DNA of 40,807 nucleotides from JBDLRH01 sp039800165. GTDB lineage: Bacteria > Pseudomonadota > Gammaproteobacteria > Burkholderiales > Burkholderiaceae_C. The position numbers were made by a program, and so were the translations under genes. The notes beneath the pieces are model-generated. The model worked only from the letters and a program-made list of their open reading frames with translations. It did no database searches and was not told where the DNA came from. Below are positions 22,588 to 30,281 of the stretch, piece by piece (positions within the stretch are counted from its first letter, which is position 1; every line of letters begins with the position of its first letter). The stretch is taken from assembly GCA_039800165.1 (NCBI GenBank), contig JBDLRH010000132.1:1-40807 (forward strand), given 5' to 3'.

Positions 22588-23159
22588 GCGCCGGGCGTCG
22601 GTTCAGCCTGGGGGGTGCGGCGCAGCCGCTCGCGCAGGCCCAGCGCCAGCCGCCGCGCGGCGCTGCTCAGGCCGTGCGCCGGCACATCGCCCAGCAGCCG
22701 TGCCAGGTCTTCCTCGATGTCCCAGCGCACATGGTCGATCAGCCAGTTGACTTCGGCGGCCAGCTGCACATCGCCTTCAATGCGCACCGCCGGCTTGTCT
22801 CCGCGCAGCGCGGCCTGCAGCAGCGCCGACGGCGCCACATCGGCAAGCGTCAGGCTGAGGTCGTTGGGCACCTGTGCGTCGGCCAGCTCCAACAGGCCCG
22901 CGGGCGTGACCGCCAGCCGCAGGCTGATGTCGCGCCAACCGAGCTGCGCCACACGCCCGGCCTGGCGGCGCAGCCGCTCCAGTGCGGCGGGCTCTTGCTG
23001 AAGGATGTGGTTGAGCAGCAGCACCAGCCGCTGCTGCGCTTCATGCACCGCCCACGCGGGCGGGCGCAGCGTGCTGCCCAGCCGGTCGGCGACCGCGTCG
23101 ATCAGCCCAAATGGCAGGGCGGGCAGGCCCGCAATGGAATCGGGGGACGATGTCACCAT
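22584..23159 (-). CDS. ubiJ: Ubiquinone biosynthesis accessory factor UbiJ (SCP2 domain)
   Basis: The 191-residue protein has the UbiJ form. An SCP2-like lipid-binding domain occupies about residues 30-130 (GWRDISLRLAVTPAGLLELAD, PSALLQAALRGD, VRIEGDVQLAAEVNWL). A basic, amphipathic C-terminal part follows (EEDLARLLGDVPAHGL, then ARRLALGLRERLRR). UbiJ is a scaffold of the soluble Ubi complex that holds polyprenylated intermediates. I start at ATG 23159, although the frame is open to 23252, since the upstream part looks non-coding. It sits between the Tim44-like gene and ubiB, an arrangement conserved in betaproteobacteria. Confidence 0.92.
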   Translation of the reverse strand: MVTSSPDSIAGLPALPFGLIDAVADRLGSTLRPPAWAVHEAQQRLVLLLNHILQQEPAALERLRRQAGRVAQLGWRDISLRLAVTPAGLLELADAQVPNDLSLTLADVAPSALLQAALRGDKPAVRIEGDVQLAAEVNWLIDHVRWDIEEDLARLLGDVPAHGLSSAARRLALGLRERLRRTPQAEPTPGA

Positions 23160-23182
23160 GGTCCCCCGATTATTCACGAACG

Positions 23183-23208
23183 CATCAGGCCCCTTCAGTG
23201 GCCTGATG
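23183..23208 (-). terminator. Hairpin between the Tim44-like gene and ubiJ
   Basis: Perfect 9-base arms CATCAGGCC (23183-23191) and GGCCTGATG (23200-23208) surround an 8-base loop, 18 bases beyond the Tim44-like stop. The following minus-strand bases are only moderately A+T-rich, so it may reduce rather than end transcription into ubiJ-ubiB. Confidence 0.5.
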
Positions 23209-23226
23209 GCCCCGAGGCGCCGCCGC

Positions 23227-24186
23227 TTACTGCAGCGCCTGCACGCCGGCAACCAGCCAGCCGGACTGGCCGCTCTTGGGCTTGGTCATGTTCCAGACCT
23301 CGCGGAACGGGCTCGGGCCGGCCGAGGGCTCCTCGCGGATCATGCCGGAGAACTCGACGCTGGCCATGTAGGCGTCGCCCAGGTCCTCGATGCCCAGCAG
23401 CTGCGCATCGAGCATCACCACGTCGGTCTGGTTGGCCTGGCCGCCGGTGTGGTTCTCGCGCTCGGCCAGCTGGGTGCGGATCTCGCTGAGCATGCCGTCG
23501 GTCATCATCGAACGCAGGGTGGCCAGGTCGGCGCGGTCCCACGCGGCCTGCAGCGTGATGAAGTTGCGCTTGGCGGCCTCGACGAAGCTGGCGCTGTCGA
23601 AGTCGGCCGGGATGTCCCAGGTGAACTTGCCCGGGTTGGCACCGCCCAGCGCCGAGCCGATGCGGATGCCGCCCGAGGACTCGCGCTCCCACGGACGGGC
23701 CGAGGCGTCGTTGCCCACCTTGTCGGGGTTGTACTCACGCAGCACCGGCGCGTTGCCGGCCGCACCGGCACCCTGCATCGCGTAGGGGCTGGCCTGCGAC
23801 TGCGCGCGGCGGCGCATGATCATGCCGATGACCGCCAGCGCCACGAGGGCCAGCAGCGCAAACAGCAGGATGTTGGCGAAGGCTTCGCCGAAGCCCAGGC
23901 TGTGTGCCAGCCAGGCCAGGCCCAGACCGGCGGCCAGACCGCCGAGCATGGCGCCCCAGGGCTTGCGCTGCGCCGCAGCCGGATTGGCAGCGGCGGCAGG
24001 CGACGGCTGGGCGGCCGCAGGCTGGGCCTGCTGCTGTGCCGGTGCCGGCTTGGCCGCCTCGCGCTGGGTGACGTTGTTCGATTGCTGGCCGACCGACCGG
24101 CCACTGCCCAGGCGCTTGGCCGCCTCGGCATCCACGCTGGCCAGGACCATCATGGCTGCCAGCAAAAGCGAAAACAGCTTGCTCAT
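23227..24186 (-). CDS. Tim44-like domain membrane protein
   Basis: The 319-residue protein starts with a signal-like segment (MSKLFSLLLAAMMVLASVDAEA) and has a Gln/Ala/Pro-rich linker to about residue 72. One or two membrane segments follow at about 78-123 (GAMLGGLAAGLGLAWLAHSLGF and ILLFALLALVALAVIGMIM). A C-terminal Tim44/MbA-like domain begins near residue 190 (SFVEAAKRNFITLQAAWDRADLATLRSMMTD). Tim44 domains bind membranes or proteins. In bacteria this family is linked to membrane-protein assembly, but its task here is unknown. It lies between ubiE and ubiJ, suggesting a supporting role in the Q-synthesis region. Confidence 0.9.
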   Translation of the reverse strand: MSKLFSLLLAAMMVLASVDAEAAKRLGSGRSVGQQSNNVTQREAAKPAPAQQQAQPAAAQPSPAAAANPAAAQRKPWGAMLGGLAAGLGLAWLAHSLGFGEAFANILLFALLALVALAVIGMIMRRRAQSQASPYAMQGAGAAGNAPVLREYNPDKVGNDASARPWERESSGGIRIGSALGGANPGKFTWDIPADFDSASFVEAAKRNFITLQAAWDRADLATLRSMMTDGMLSEIRTQLAERENHTGGQANQTDVVMLDAQLLGIEDLGDAYMASVEFSGMIREEPSAGPSPFREVWNMTKPKSGQSGWLVAGVQALQ

Positions 24187-24233
24187 CGTTTGCAGACCTC
24201 TTCACTACAGGGGACAGGAAAACTCGACAGCCG

Positions 24234-24983
24234 TCATGGTGCACCATTTGCGCCGCAACGGATACCCACATGCAGGGCAACCACACCGCCAGTCATGTTG
24301 TGGCAGTCCACATGGCCGAAGCCGCACTGCTTCATGAGCGCGCGCAGTTCCTCCTGGCCCGGGTGCATGCGGATCGATTCGGCCAGGTAGCGGTAGCTGT
24401 CGGCGTCGCCGGTGACCCACTGGCCCAGCCGCGGCAGCACGTTGAAGGAATACCAGTCGTAGGCCTTGCGCAGCGGCTCGGCCACCCGCGAGAACTCCAG
24501 CACCAGCAGCTTGCCGCCCGGGCGCAGCACACGCGCCATCTCGCGCAGGGCGGCGTCCTTGTGGGTCATGTTGCGCAGGCCGAAGGCCACGCTCACGCGG
24601 TCAAAACTGGCGTCGGCAAAGGGCAGCCGCTCGGCGTCGCAGACGGTGGTGGGCAGCACCACGCCGGCATCGAGCAGCCGCTCGCGGCCGGTGCGCAGCA
24701 TCGCCTCGTTGATGTCGGTGTGCACCACGGTGCCGGTGGGCCCGACGCGGCGCGCAAAGCCCAGCGCCAGGTCACCGGTGCCGCCGGCGATGTCCAGCAC
24801 CCGGTGGCCCGGCTGCGCGTCGGCGACCTGCAAGGCGTAGGCCTTCCAGGCCCGGTGCAGGCCACCGGACATCAGGTCGTTCATCAGGTCGTAGCGCGAG
24901 GCGACCGAGTCGAACACGCCGCGCACGCGGCGCGCCTTTTCGCGCTCGTCAACCGTCTGGAAACCGAAGTGGGTGCTGGCCAT
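24234..24983 (-). CDS. ubiE: Demethylmenaquinone/2-polyprenyl-6-methoxy-benzoquinol methyltransferase UbiE
   Basis: The 249-residue protein is UbiE, the SAM-dependent C-methyltransferase of ubiquinone (and menaquinone) synthesis. The family signatures are intact: FDSVASRYDLMNDLMSGGLHRAWK at the start, the SAM loop VLDIAGGTGDLALGF, FAFGLRN-like VAFGLRNMTHKD, and the C-terminal YRYLAESIRMHPGQEEL. ATG at 24983 begins MASTHFGFQTVDEREKA, which matches relatives. The open frame upstream to 25040 is not expected to be coding. It is followed by the Tim44-like gene, ubiJ and ubiB, giving a ubiquinone cluster. Confidence 0.97.
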   Translation of the reverse strand: MASTHFGFQTVDEREKARRVRGVFDSVASRYDLMNDLMSGGLHRAWKAYALQVADAQPGHRVLDIAGGTGDLALGFARRVGPTGTVVHTDINEAMLRTGRERLLDAGVVLPTTVCDAERLPFADASFDRVSVAFGLRNMTHKDAALREMARVLRPGGKLLVLEFSRVAEPLRKAYDWYSFNVLPRLGQWVTGDADSYRYLAESIRMHPGQEELRALMKQCGFGHVDCHNMTGGVVALHVGIRCGANGAP

Positions 24984-25091
24984 GCTTGTGTGTGTATCGG
25001 CGCCGGATGCTAGGGCCAAAGCCCCGCGCCTGCCTGACAACCCTGCTGCCGCGCCGGATTTCGTGGCCTGCGCGAGACAGCGGCGGTGGCC

Positions 25092-25502
25092 TCAGTGGTG
25101 GTGGCCGCAGGCCCCGCCGGCTGCCACCGGCATCGGATCGTCGCGCTCGGCGCCGGCTTCGCGCAACCGGCGCTCGTACTCGGCCCACAGGGCGCCCTGC
25201 TCGGCACCGAGCCGGTACAGGTAGGCCCAGGTGAACAGCCCGCTGTCGTGGCCGTCCGAAAAGGTGGGCTTGACCGCATAGTTGCCCACCGGCTCCAGCG
25301 CGGTCAGGGTGACGTTGCGCTTGCCGGTCTGCAGCACCTCCTGGCCCGGGCCGTGGCCCTGCACCTCGGCCGAAGGCGAGTACACCCGCATCAGCTCGAA
25401 CGGGATGCGGAAGGTCTGGCCGTCGTCAAAGCCCACCTCGAGCTCGCGCGACTTCTGGTGCACGGTCAGGCCGGTGGGCGTGGGAGAGCGGGTATCGGTC
25501 AT
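25092..25502 (-). CDS. DUF971 (gamma-butyrobetaine hydroxylase-like N-terminal domain) protein
   Basis: The 136-residue protein is a DUF971/GBBH-like N-terminal domain with the family blocks GLTVHQKSRELEVGFDDG, FRIPFELMRVYSPSAEVQGHG and GNYAVKPTFSDGHDSGLFTWAYLY. The domain is known from the N-terminus of gamma-butyrobetaine hydroxylase, where it is zinc-associated, and stand-alone copies lie next to ubiE in many betaproteobacteria. The C-terminus ends in CGHHH, a possible metal site. I chose ATG at 25502, since the longer frame runs through the HIT gene end. Proposed roles in Fe-S or quinone metabolism remain inference. Confidence 0.9.
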   Translation of the reverse strand: MTDTRSPTPTGLTVHQKSRELEVGFDDGQTFRIPFELMRVYSPSAEVQGHGPGQEVLQTGKRNVTLTALEPVGNYAVKPTFSDGHDSGLFTWAYLYRLGAEQGALWAEYERRLREAGAERDDPMPVAAGGACGHHH

Positions 25503-25549
25503 GGCAACAGGATCAGGCAAGGGCAATGCCCCGGAGGGCGGCAGGGGCT

Positions 25550-26008
25550 TCAGCGGCGCAGCAGCGCCTGCTGGATGGCGCGGTCGACCTGCGGCACCAG
25601 CGCGCTCAGGCGCACCAGCAGCCGCTCGTCGGGCTCGCGCTGGGGTGCTGCCCACACCGGCTGCGGAAAGTGGCGGTCCGTGGCAAAGCGCGCGATCACA
25701 TGCCAGTGCACATGCGCGACCATGTTGCCCAGGCTGGCCAGATTGATCTTGGTCGGCTGCAGTTCAGCGCGAACCACCTCCTCCACCTTGCACACCGCCT
25801 GCATCAGCGCGCTGCGCTGCTCGGGCAGCAGGTCGGTGAGCTCGGCCGCGTGGCCGTTGCAGATCACGCGCCAGAAGGCCGGGTGGTCGGGGTTGTCGAG
25901 CACCCGCACCACCCGCCAGTCGCGGTTGCGGGCCACCAGGTGCACTGCGCGCTCATCGTCGGGCCCGCACAGGGCGCAGGCGTTCGCGGCGGGCGGCGCG
26001 TCGATCAC
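25550..26008 (-). CDS. HIT family protein
   Basis: The 152-residue protein has the histidine-triad motif H99-V-H101-W-H103 (HVHWHVIAR) and an N-terminal CALC pair (11-14), as in Hint-type proteins. HIT proteins are nucleotidyl hydrolases or transferases acting on AMP-linked substrates, in the cytoplasm. GTG at 26008 overlaps the stop of the FAD/Fe-S dehydrogenase gene (GTGA), so they are translationally coupled. The frame extends far upstream but only as a shadow of that gene. The natural substrate is not evident. Confidence 0.9.
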   Translation of the reverse strand: MIDAPPAANACALCGPDDERAVHLVARNRDWRVVRVLDNPDHPAFWRVICNGHAAELTDLLPEQRSALMQAVCKVEEVVRAELQPTKINLASLGNMVAHVHWHVIARFATDRHFPQPVWAAPQREPDERLLVRLSALVPQVDRAIQQALLRR

Positions 26009-29000
26009 ACCAGCACGCGCTCGATGCCGCCGGCATTGGCTGCCGACACGTACTCGGGCATCCAGTTCTCGCCGAGGATCTGGCGCGCCATCTCGACCAC
26101 GATGTAGTCGGCCTCGAGCAGGCCGTTGTTCAGGTCGTTGCCGTAGCGGCTGAGGCCCTGCAGGCAGCTCGGGCAGGAGGTCAGCACCTTCACGTTGCCC
26201 TGCTGCGGCAGCGTGCCGGCGTCGCGCAGCGCGGCCTCGCCCTTCCTCAGCTCTTCTTCCTTGCGAAAGCGGATCTGCGTGGAGATGTCGGGCCGCGTCA
26301 CGCCGAGCGTGCCGCTTTCGCCGCAGCAGCGCTCGCTCTTGAGCACATCCGGGCCCACCAGCGCCTTGACCGTCTTCATCGGGTCTTGCAGCTTCATCGG
26401 GCTGTGGCAGGGGTCGTGGTACAGGTATGCCCCCCCGGATTGAAGCGTGATCCCGCGCTCGAGCAGGTACTCGTGGATGTCGACGATGCGGCAGCCGGGG
26501 AAGATCTTGTCGAACTGGTAGCCCTGCAGCTGGTCGTAGCAGGTGCCGCAGCTCACCACCACCGTCTTGATGTCCAGGTAGTTCAGCGTGTTGGCCACGC
26601 GGTGGAACAGCACCCGGTTGTCGGTGATGATCTTCTCGGCCTTGTCGAACTGGCCGCTGCCGCGCTGCGGGTAGCCGCAGCACAGGTAGCCCGGGGGCAG
26701 CACCGTCTGCACGCCGGCGTGCCAGAGCATGGCCTGCGTGGCCAGGCCCACCTGGCTGAACAGGCGCTCCGAGCCGCAGCCCGGAAAGTAGAACACCGCC
26801 TCGGTGTCCGACGAGGTGCGCTGCGGGTTGCGGATGATCGGGACGTAGTCCTGGTCCTCGATGTCAAGGAGTGCGCGCGCCGTCTTCTTGGGCAAGCCCG
26901 CCGGCATCTTCTTGTTGATGAAGTGGATCACCTGCTCCTTGAGCGGAGCGCGGCCGGTGCTGGCCGGCGGCCTGGCGGTCTGGCGGCGTGCCATGCCACC
27001 GAGCAGGTCGTTGACAAAGCGCTGCGCCTTGAAGCCCACGTCCACCATCGCCGAGCGCATCAGCTTGATCGTCTCGGGGTTGGTGGCGTTGAGGAACAGC
27101 ATCGCCGCCGCATTGCCGGGGCGGAACGACTTCTGGCCCATCTTGCGCAGCAGGTTGCGCATGTTCATCGACACGTCGCCGAAGTCGATCTTCACCGGGC
27201 ACGGGCTTTCGCACTTGTGGCACACGGTGCAGTGGTCGGCCACGTCCTCGAACTCCTGCCAGTGCTTGATGGACACGCCGCGGCGCGTCTGCTCTTCGTA
27301 CAGGAAGGCCTCGACCAGCAGCGAGGTGGCCAGGATCTTGTTGCGCGGGCTGTACAGCAGGTTGGCGCGCGGCACGTGGGTGGCGCACACCGGCTTGCAC
27401 TTGCCGCAGCGCAGGCAGTCCTTGACGCTGTCGGCGATCGCGCCGATGTCCGACTGCTGCATGATCAGCGACTCGTGCCCCATCAGGCCAAAGCTCGGCG
27501 TGTACGCATTGGTGAGGTCGGCGAACATGGGGCCCGTACGCTCGGCACTGTCGTGTCCGCGCTGCTCCCCGAGGGGGCGCGTTTCGCCCTGGGGCGGCAC
27601 TGCGGCAAAACCGTCTGGCTGTCGCGGCGGCCGCAGCAGCTTGCCCTTGTTGAAGCGGCCTTCGGGGTCGACGCGGCGCTTGTAGTCGGCAAACGGCGCG
27701 AGTTCGGCGTCGCTCAGGAACTCGAGCTTGGTGATGCCGATGCCGTGCTCGCCCGAGATCACGCCGTCGAGGCTGCGCGCCAGCGCCATGATGCGTTTGA
27801 CCGCCTCGTGTGCGGTCTGCAGCATCTCGTAGTCGTCGCTGTTGACGGGGATGTTGGTGTGCACGTTGCCGTCGCCGGCGTGCATGTGCAGCGCCACCCA
27901 CACCCGGCCCTTGAGCACGCGCTGGTGGATCGCGTTGCATTCGCCCAGGATCGGCTGGAACGCCGCGCCGGAGAAGATGTTTTGCAGCGGTGCACGCAGC
28001 TGCGTCTTCCAGCTCGCGCGCAGGGCATGCGACTGCAGCTGCGAAAACAGCGTGTCCACCCCGGCGAGCCAGCCGCGCCAGAGCTCGCGCACCTCGCGCA
28101 CAAGCACCAGCGCCTGGCCCACGCGGTCTTCGAGCAGCTCGGCCGAGGCGATTTCGCCGGCGTCGTCCTGCTTGCCCAGCGGCAGGTTGCCGCGGGTGAA
28201 GAAGGCCTCAAGCTCGTCGGCCAGGCGGATCTTGTTGCGCAGGCTCAGCTCGATGTTGATGCGCTCGATGCCGTCGGTGTATTCGGCCATGCGCGGCAGC
28301 GGGATCACCACGTCTTCGTTGATCTTGAAGGCGTTGGTGTGGCGGCTGATGGCCGCGGTGCGCTTGCGGTCCAGCCAGAACTTCTTGCGCGCCTCGGCGC
28401 TGACCGCCACAAAGCCTTCGCCGCTGCGCGAGTTGGCAATGCGCACCACCTCGCTGGTCACGCGCGCCACCGCATCGGCGTCGTCGCCGGCGATGTCGCC
28501 GATCAGCACCATCTTGGGCAGGCCGCCGCGCTTGCTCTTGGTGGCATAGCCCACCGCCTTGAGGTAGCGGTCGTCCAGGTGCTCACGGCCGGCGAGCAGA
28601 ACGGGGGGGGGGCCCTGTTCATTTCCGCCGGCGCCGGAGCGCTTTTGCAGCGAGAACATGAAGTCCTTGATCTCGACGATGCTTGGCACCGCGTCGCGCG
28701 CGTGGCCGAAGAACTCGAGGCACACGGTGCGGGTGTGCTGCGGCATGCGATGCACCACCCAGCGTGCGCTGGTGATCAGGCCGTCGCAGCCTTCCTTCTG
28801 GATGCCGGGCAGGCCGCTCAAGAACTTGTCGGTGACGTCCTTGCCCAGGCCTTCCTTGCGAAAGCTCGGGCCGGGGATGTCCAGCCGCTCGGTGCGCTGC
28901 GGCTGGCTCCAGTCGATCTTGGCGCGGTCGGCGCCGAAGTAGCGCAACTCGAAGCTTGCCACTTCGGCGTCGTGGATCTTGCCGAGGTTGTGGTTCAGCC

Positions 29001-29997
29001 GCACCACCTCCAGCCACTCGGCCTGCGGCGTGACCATGCGCCACGACGCCAGGTTGTCGAGCGCGGTACCCCACAGCACCGCCTTCTTGCCGCCGGCGTT
29101 CATGGCGATGTTGCCGCCGATGCACGAGGCTTCGGCGCTGGTCGGGTCGACCGCGAACACATGGCCCGCGCGCTCGGCCGCATCGGCCACGCGCTGGGTC
29201 ACCACGCCGGCCTCGCTCCACACCGTGGGCACCGGGCGGTCCAGCCCGGGCAGCGCAACCATCTCGACCTCGCTCATCGCCTCGAGCTTTTCGGTGTTGA
29301 TCACCGCGCTCTTCCAGGTCAGCGGGATCGCGCCGCCGGTGTAGCCGGTGCCGCCTCCGCGCGGGATGATGGTCAGGCCGAGCTCGATGCAGCCCTTGAC
29401 CAGGCCGGCCATCTCGGCCTCGGAGTCGGGCGTGAGCACGACAAACGGGTACTCCACCCGCCAGTCGGTGGCGTCGGTGACATGGCTCACGCGGCTCAGG
29501 CCATCGAAGCGGATGTTGTCGGTGGCGGTGTGGCGCTTGAGCAGGCGCAGCGTGCGCCGGCGCAGGGCCTGGGTTTCGTCGAAGGCCGCGTCAAAGGTCT
29601 GTACCGCGCGCTCGGCTGCAGCCAGAAGCTCGGCCACCAGCGCATCGCGCTGCGGGTCGGCCTGCGGCGTGCGGCGCTTCTGGATTTCGCCCAGCCGGTG
29701 GTGCAGGGCCTCCACCAGCAACCGGCGGCGCTTCGGGTTGTCCAGCAGGTCGTCCTGCAGGTAGGGATTGCGCTGAACCACCCAGATGTCGCCCAGCACC
29801 TCGTAGAGCATGCGCGCCGAGCGGCCGGTGTGGCGCTCCGCGCGCAGCTGGTCGAGCACCTGCCAGGCGCGCTGGCCCAGCAGGCGGATCACGATCTCGC
29901 GGTCGGAGAACGAGGTGTAGTTGTAGGGGATCTCGCGCAGCCGCGGGGCGGCCTCGGCGGCAGCCAGCAGGTGGGTGAGTGCGGTCGGTGCGTTCAT
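26005..29997 (-). CDS. Large FAD/Fe-S dehydrogenase (GlcD-GlcF-like fusion, DUF3683 type)
   Basis: The 1330-residue protein joins a DUF3683-like N-terminal part (1-165), an FAD-binding PCMH domain (about 180-345; PRGGGTGYTGG, SCIGGNIAMNAGGKKA) and an FAD-oxidase C-terminal domain (about 550-785; HMHAGDGNVH, GEHGIGITK). Two 4Fe-4S motifs follow (C861/864/867/871 and C923/926/929/933). Two CCG domains close the protein (C1074 with CCG at 1107, C1150/C1153, C1197 and CCG at 1224). This matches a single-chain form of glycolate/D-lactate-type dehydrogenases, passing electrons from a 2-hydroxy acid to the quinone pool. The substrate is not determined. ATG at 29997 was chosen over the open frame to 30147. 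Two oddities are a C10 tract at residues 462-465 and a linker at 791-823 resembling intergenic repeat DNA. Confidence 0.92.
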   Translation of the reverse strand: MNAPTALTHLLAAAEAAPRLREIPYNYTSFSDREIVIRLLGQRAWQVLDQLRAERHTGRSARMLYEVLGDIWVVQRNPYLQDDLLDNPKRRRLLVEALHHRLGEIQKRRTPQADPQRDALVAELLAAAERAVQTFDAAFDETQALRRRTLRLLKRHTATDNIRFDGLSRVSHVTDATDWRVEYPFVVLTPDSEAEMAGLVKGCIELGLTIIPRGGGTGYTGGAIPLTWKSAVINTEKLEAMSEVEMVALPGLDRPVPTVWSEAGVVTQRVADAAERAGHVFAVDPTSAEASCIGGNIAMNAGGKKAVLWGTALDNLASWRMVTPQAEWLEVVRLNHNLGKIHDAEVASFELRYFGADRAKIDWSQPQRTERLDIPGPSFRKEGLGKDVTDKFLSGLPGIQKEGCDGLITSARWVVHRMPQHTRTVCLEFFGHARDAVPSIVEIKDFMFSLQKRSGAGGNEQGPPPVLLAGREHLDDRYLKAVGYATKSKRGGLPKMVLIGDIAGDDADAVARVTSEVVRIANSRSGEGFVAVSAEARKKFWLDRKRTAAISRHTNAFKINEDVVIPLPRMAEYTDGIERINIELSLRNKIRLADELEAFFTRGNLPLGKQDDAGEIASAELLEDRVGQALVLVREVRELWRGWLAGVDTLFSQLQSHALRASWKTQLRAPLQNIFSGAAFQPILGECNAIHQRVLKGRVWVALHMHAGDGNVHTNIPVNSDDYEMLQTAHEAVKRIMALARSLDGVISGEHGIGITKLEFLSDAELAPFADYKRRVDPEGRFNKGKLLRPPRQPDGFAAVPPQGETRPLGEQRGHDSAERTGPMFADLTNAYTPSFGLMGHESLIMQQSDIGAIADSVKDCLRCGKCKPVCATHVPRANLLYSPRNKILATSLLVEAFLYEEQTRRGVSIKHWQEFEDVADHCTVCHKCESPCPVKIDFGDVSMNMRNLLRKMGQKSFRPGNAAAMLFLNATNPETIKLMRSAMVDVGFKAQRFVNDLLGGMARRQTARPPASTGRAPLKEQVIHFINKKMPAGLPKKTARALLDIEDQDYVPIIRNPQRTSSDTEAVFYFPGCGSERLFSQVGLATQAMLWHAGVQTVLPPGYLCCGYPQRGSGQFDKAEKIITDNRVLFHRVANTLNYLDIKTVVVSCGTCYDQLQGYQFDKIFPGCRIVDIHEYLLERGITLQSGGAYLYHDPCHSPMKLQDPMKTVKALVGPDVLKSERCCGESGTLGVTRPDISTQIRFRKEEELRKGEAALRDAGTLPQQGNVKVLTSCPSCLQGLSRYGNDLNNGLLEADYIVVEMARQILGENWMPEYVSAANAGGIERVLV
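28603..28612. repeat. G10/C10 homopolymer inside the FAD/Fe-S dehydrogenase gene
   Basis: Ten consecutive G on the plus strand are read as C10 on the coding strand, encoding Pro463-Pro465 after Gln461-Gly462. Gain or loss of one base would shift the frame of the remaining 865 or so codons. The frame is intact in this sequence. Confidence 0.9.
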
Positions 29998-30210
29998 GGG
30001 GCCAGCGCAGACACAGCCGCGGCCCGCCACGAAAGCCCGAAGCCACGGCGGCGACTGAGGGGAAATGGTACCGCAGCGCAGCAAAATGCCCGGCGGCCCG
30101 GCCCCAAAGCACTCCCGCACCGCGGGGGCATGGCCCCCGGGGCGCACCCGGGCGCCCTGCCAGGCCCGCCGCTGTCATGGAAACCCCGGTGGCAGGCCTG
30201 CTCTGTCGCG

Positions 30211-30243
30211 TTGTAACCTCGCCATCACAAAGTTGTCATAACA
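30211..30243 (+). promoter_or_regulatory. Possible Pho box upstream of ugpB
   Basis: Three 7-base units lie at an exact 11-base period: TTGTAAC (30211), CCATCAC (30222) and TTGTCAT (30233). The PhoB consensus unit is CTGTCAT with 11-base period. The third unit matches six of seven positions and the others four to five. E. coli ugp is PhoB-regulated, which makes the site plausible. No convincing sigma-70 -35 box is seen, also typical for PhoB promoters. Confidence 0.4.
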
Positions 30244-30244
30244 A

Positions 30245-30260
30245 GCCGCAACACTGCGGC
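30245..30260 (+). other. Small hairpin in the ugpB leader
   Basis: GCCGCA (30245-30250) and TGCGGC (30255-30260) are perfect 6-base arms around ACAC, 10 bases before the AAGGAG ribosome site of ugpB. It could stabilise the messenger 5' end or delimit the promoter. Confidence 0.3.
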
Positions 30261-30281
30261 ACTTTCATCCAAGGAGATTCC

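Noticed and set aside
25550..26683. A 377-residue frame suggesting a long N-terminal extension of the HIT protein
   Set aside because: The extension is low-complexity shadow of the dehydrogenase gene. The GTG at 26008 overlapping its stop gives a normal HIT length.
30121..30156. GC-rich palindromes GGGGGC-ATG-GCCCCC and nearby in the dehydrogenase-ugpB gap
   Set aside because: They lie between divergent genes, far from any stop codon, and have no T run, so neither a terminator nor a specific operator is supported.
26386..30216. A 1276-codon open frame on the plus strand opposite the FAD/Fe-S dehydrogenase gene
   Set aside because: It is rich in Arg, Ala, His and Val with no domain-like blocks, and it mirrors codon-position bias of a G+C-rich gene on the other strand. 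The minus-strand gene has many exact family motifs.
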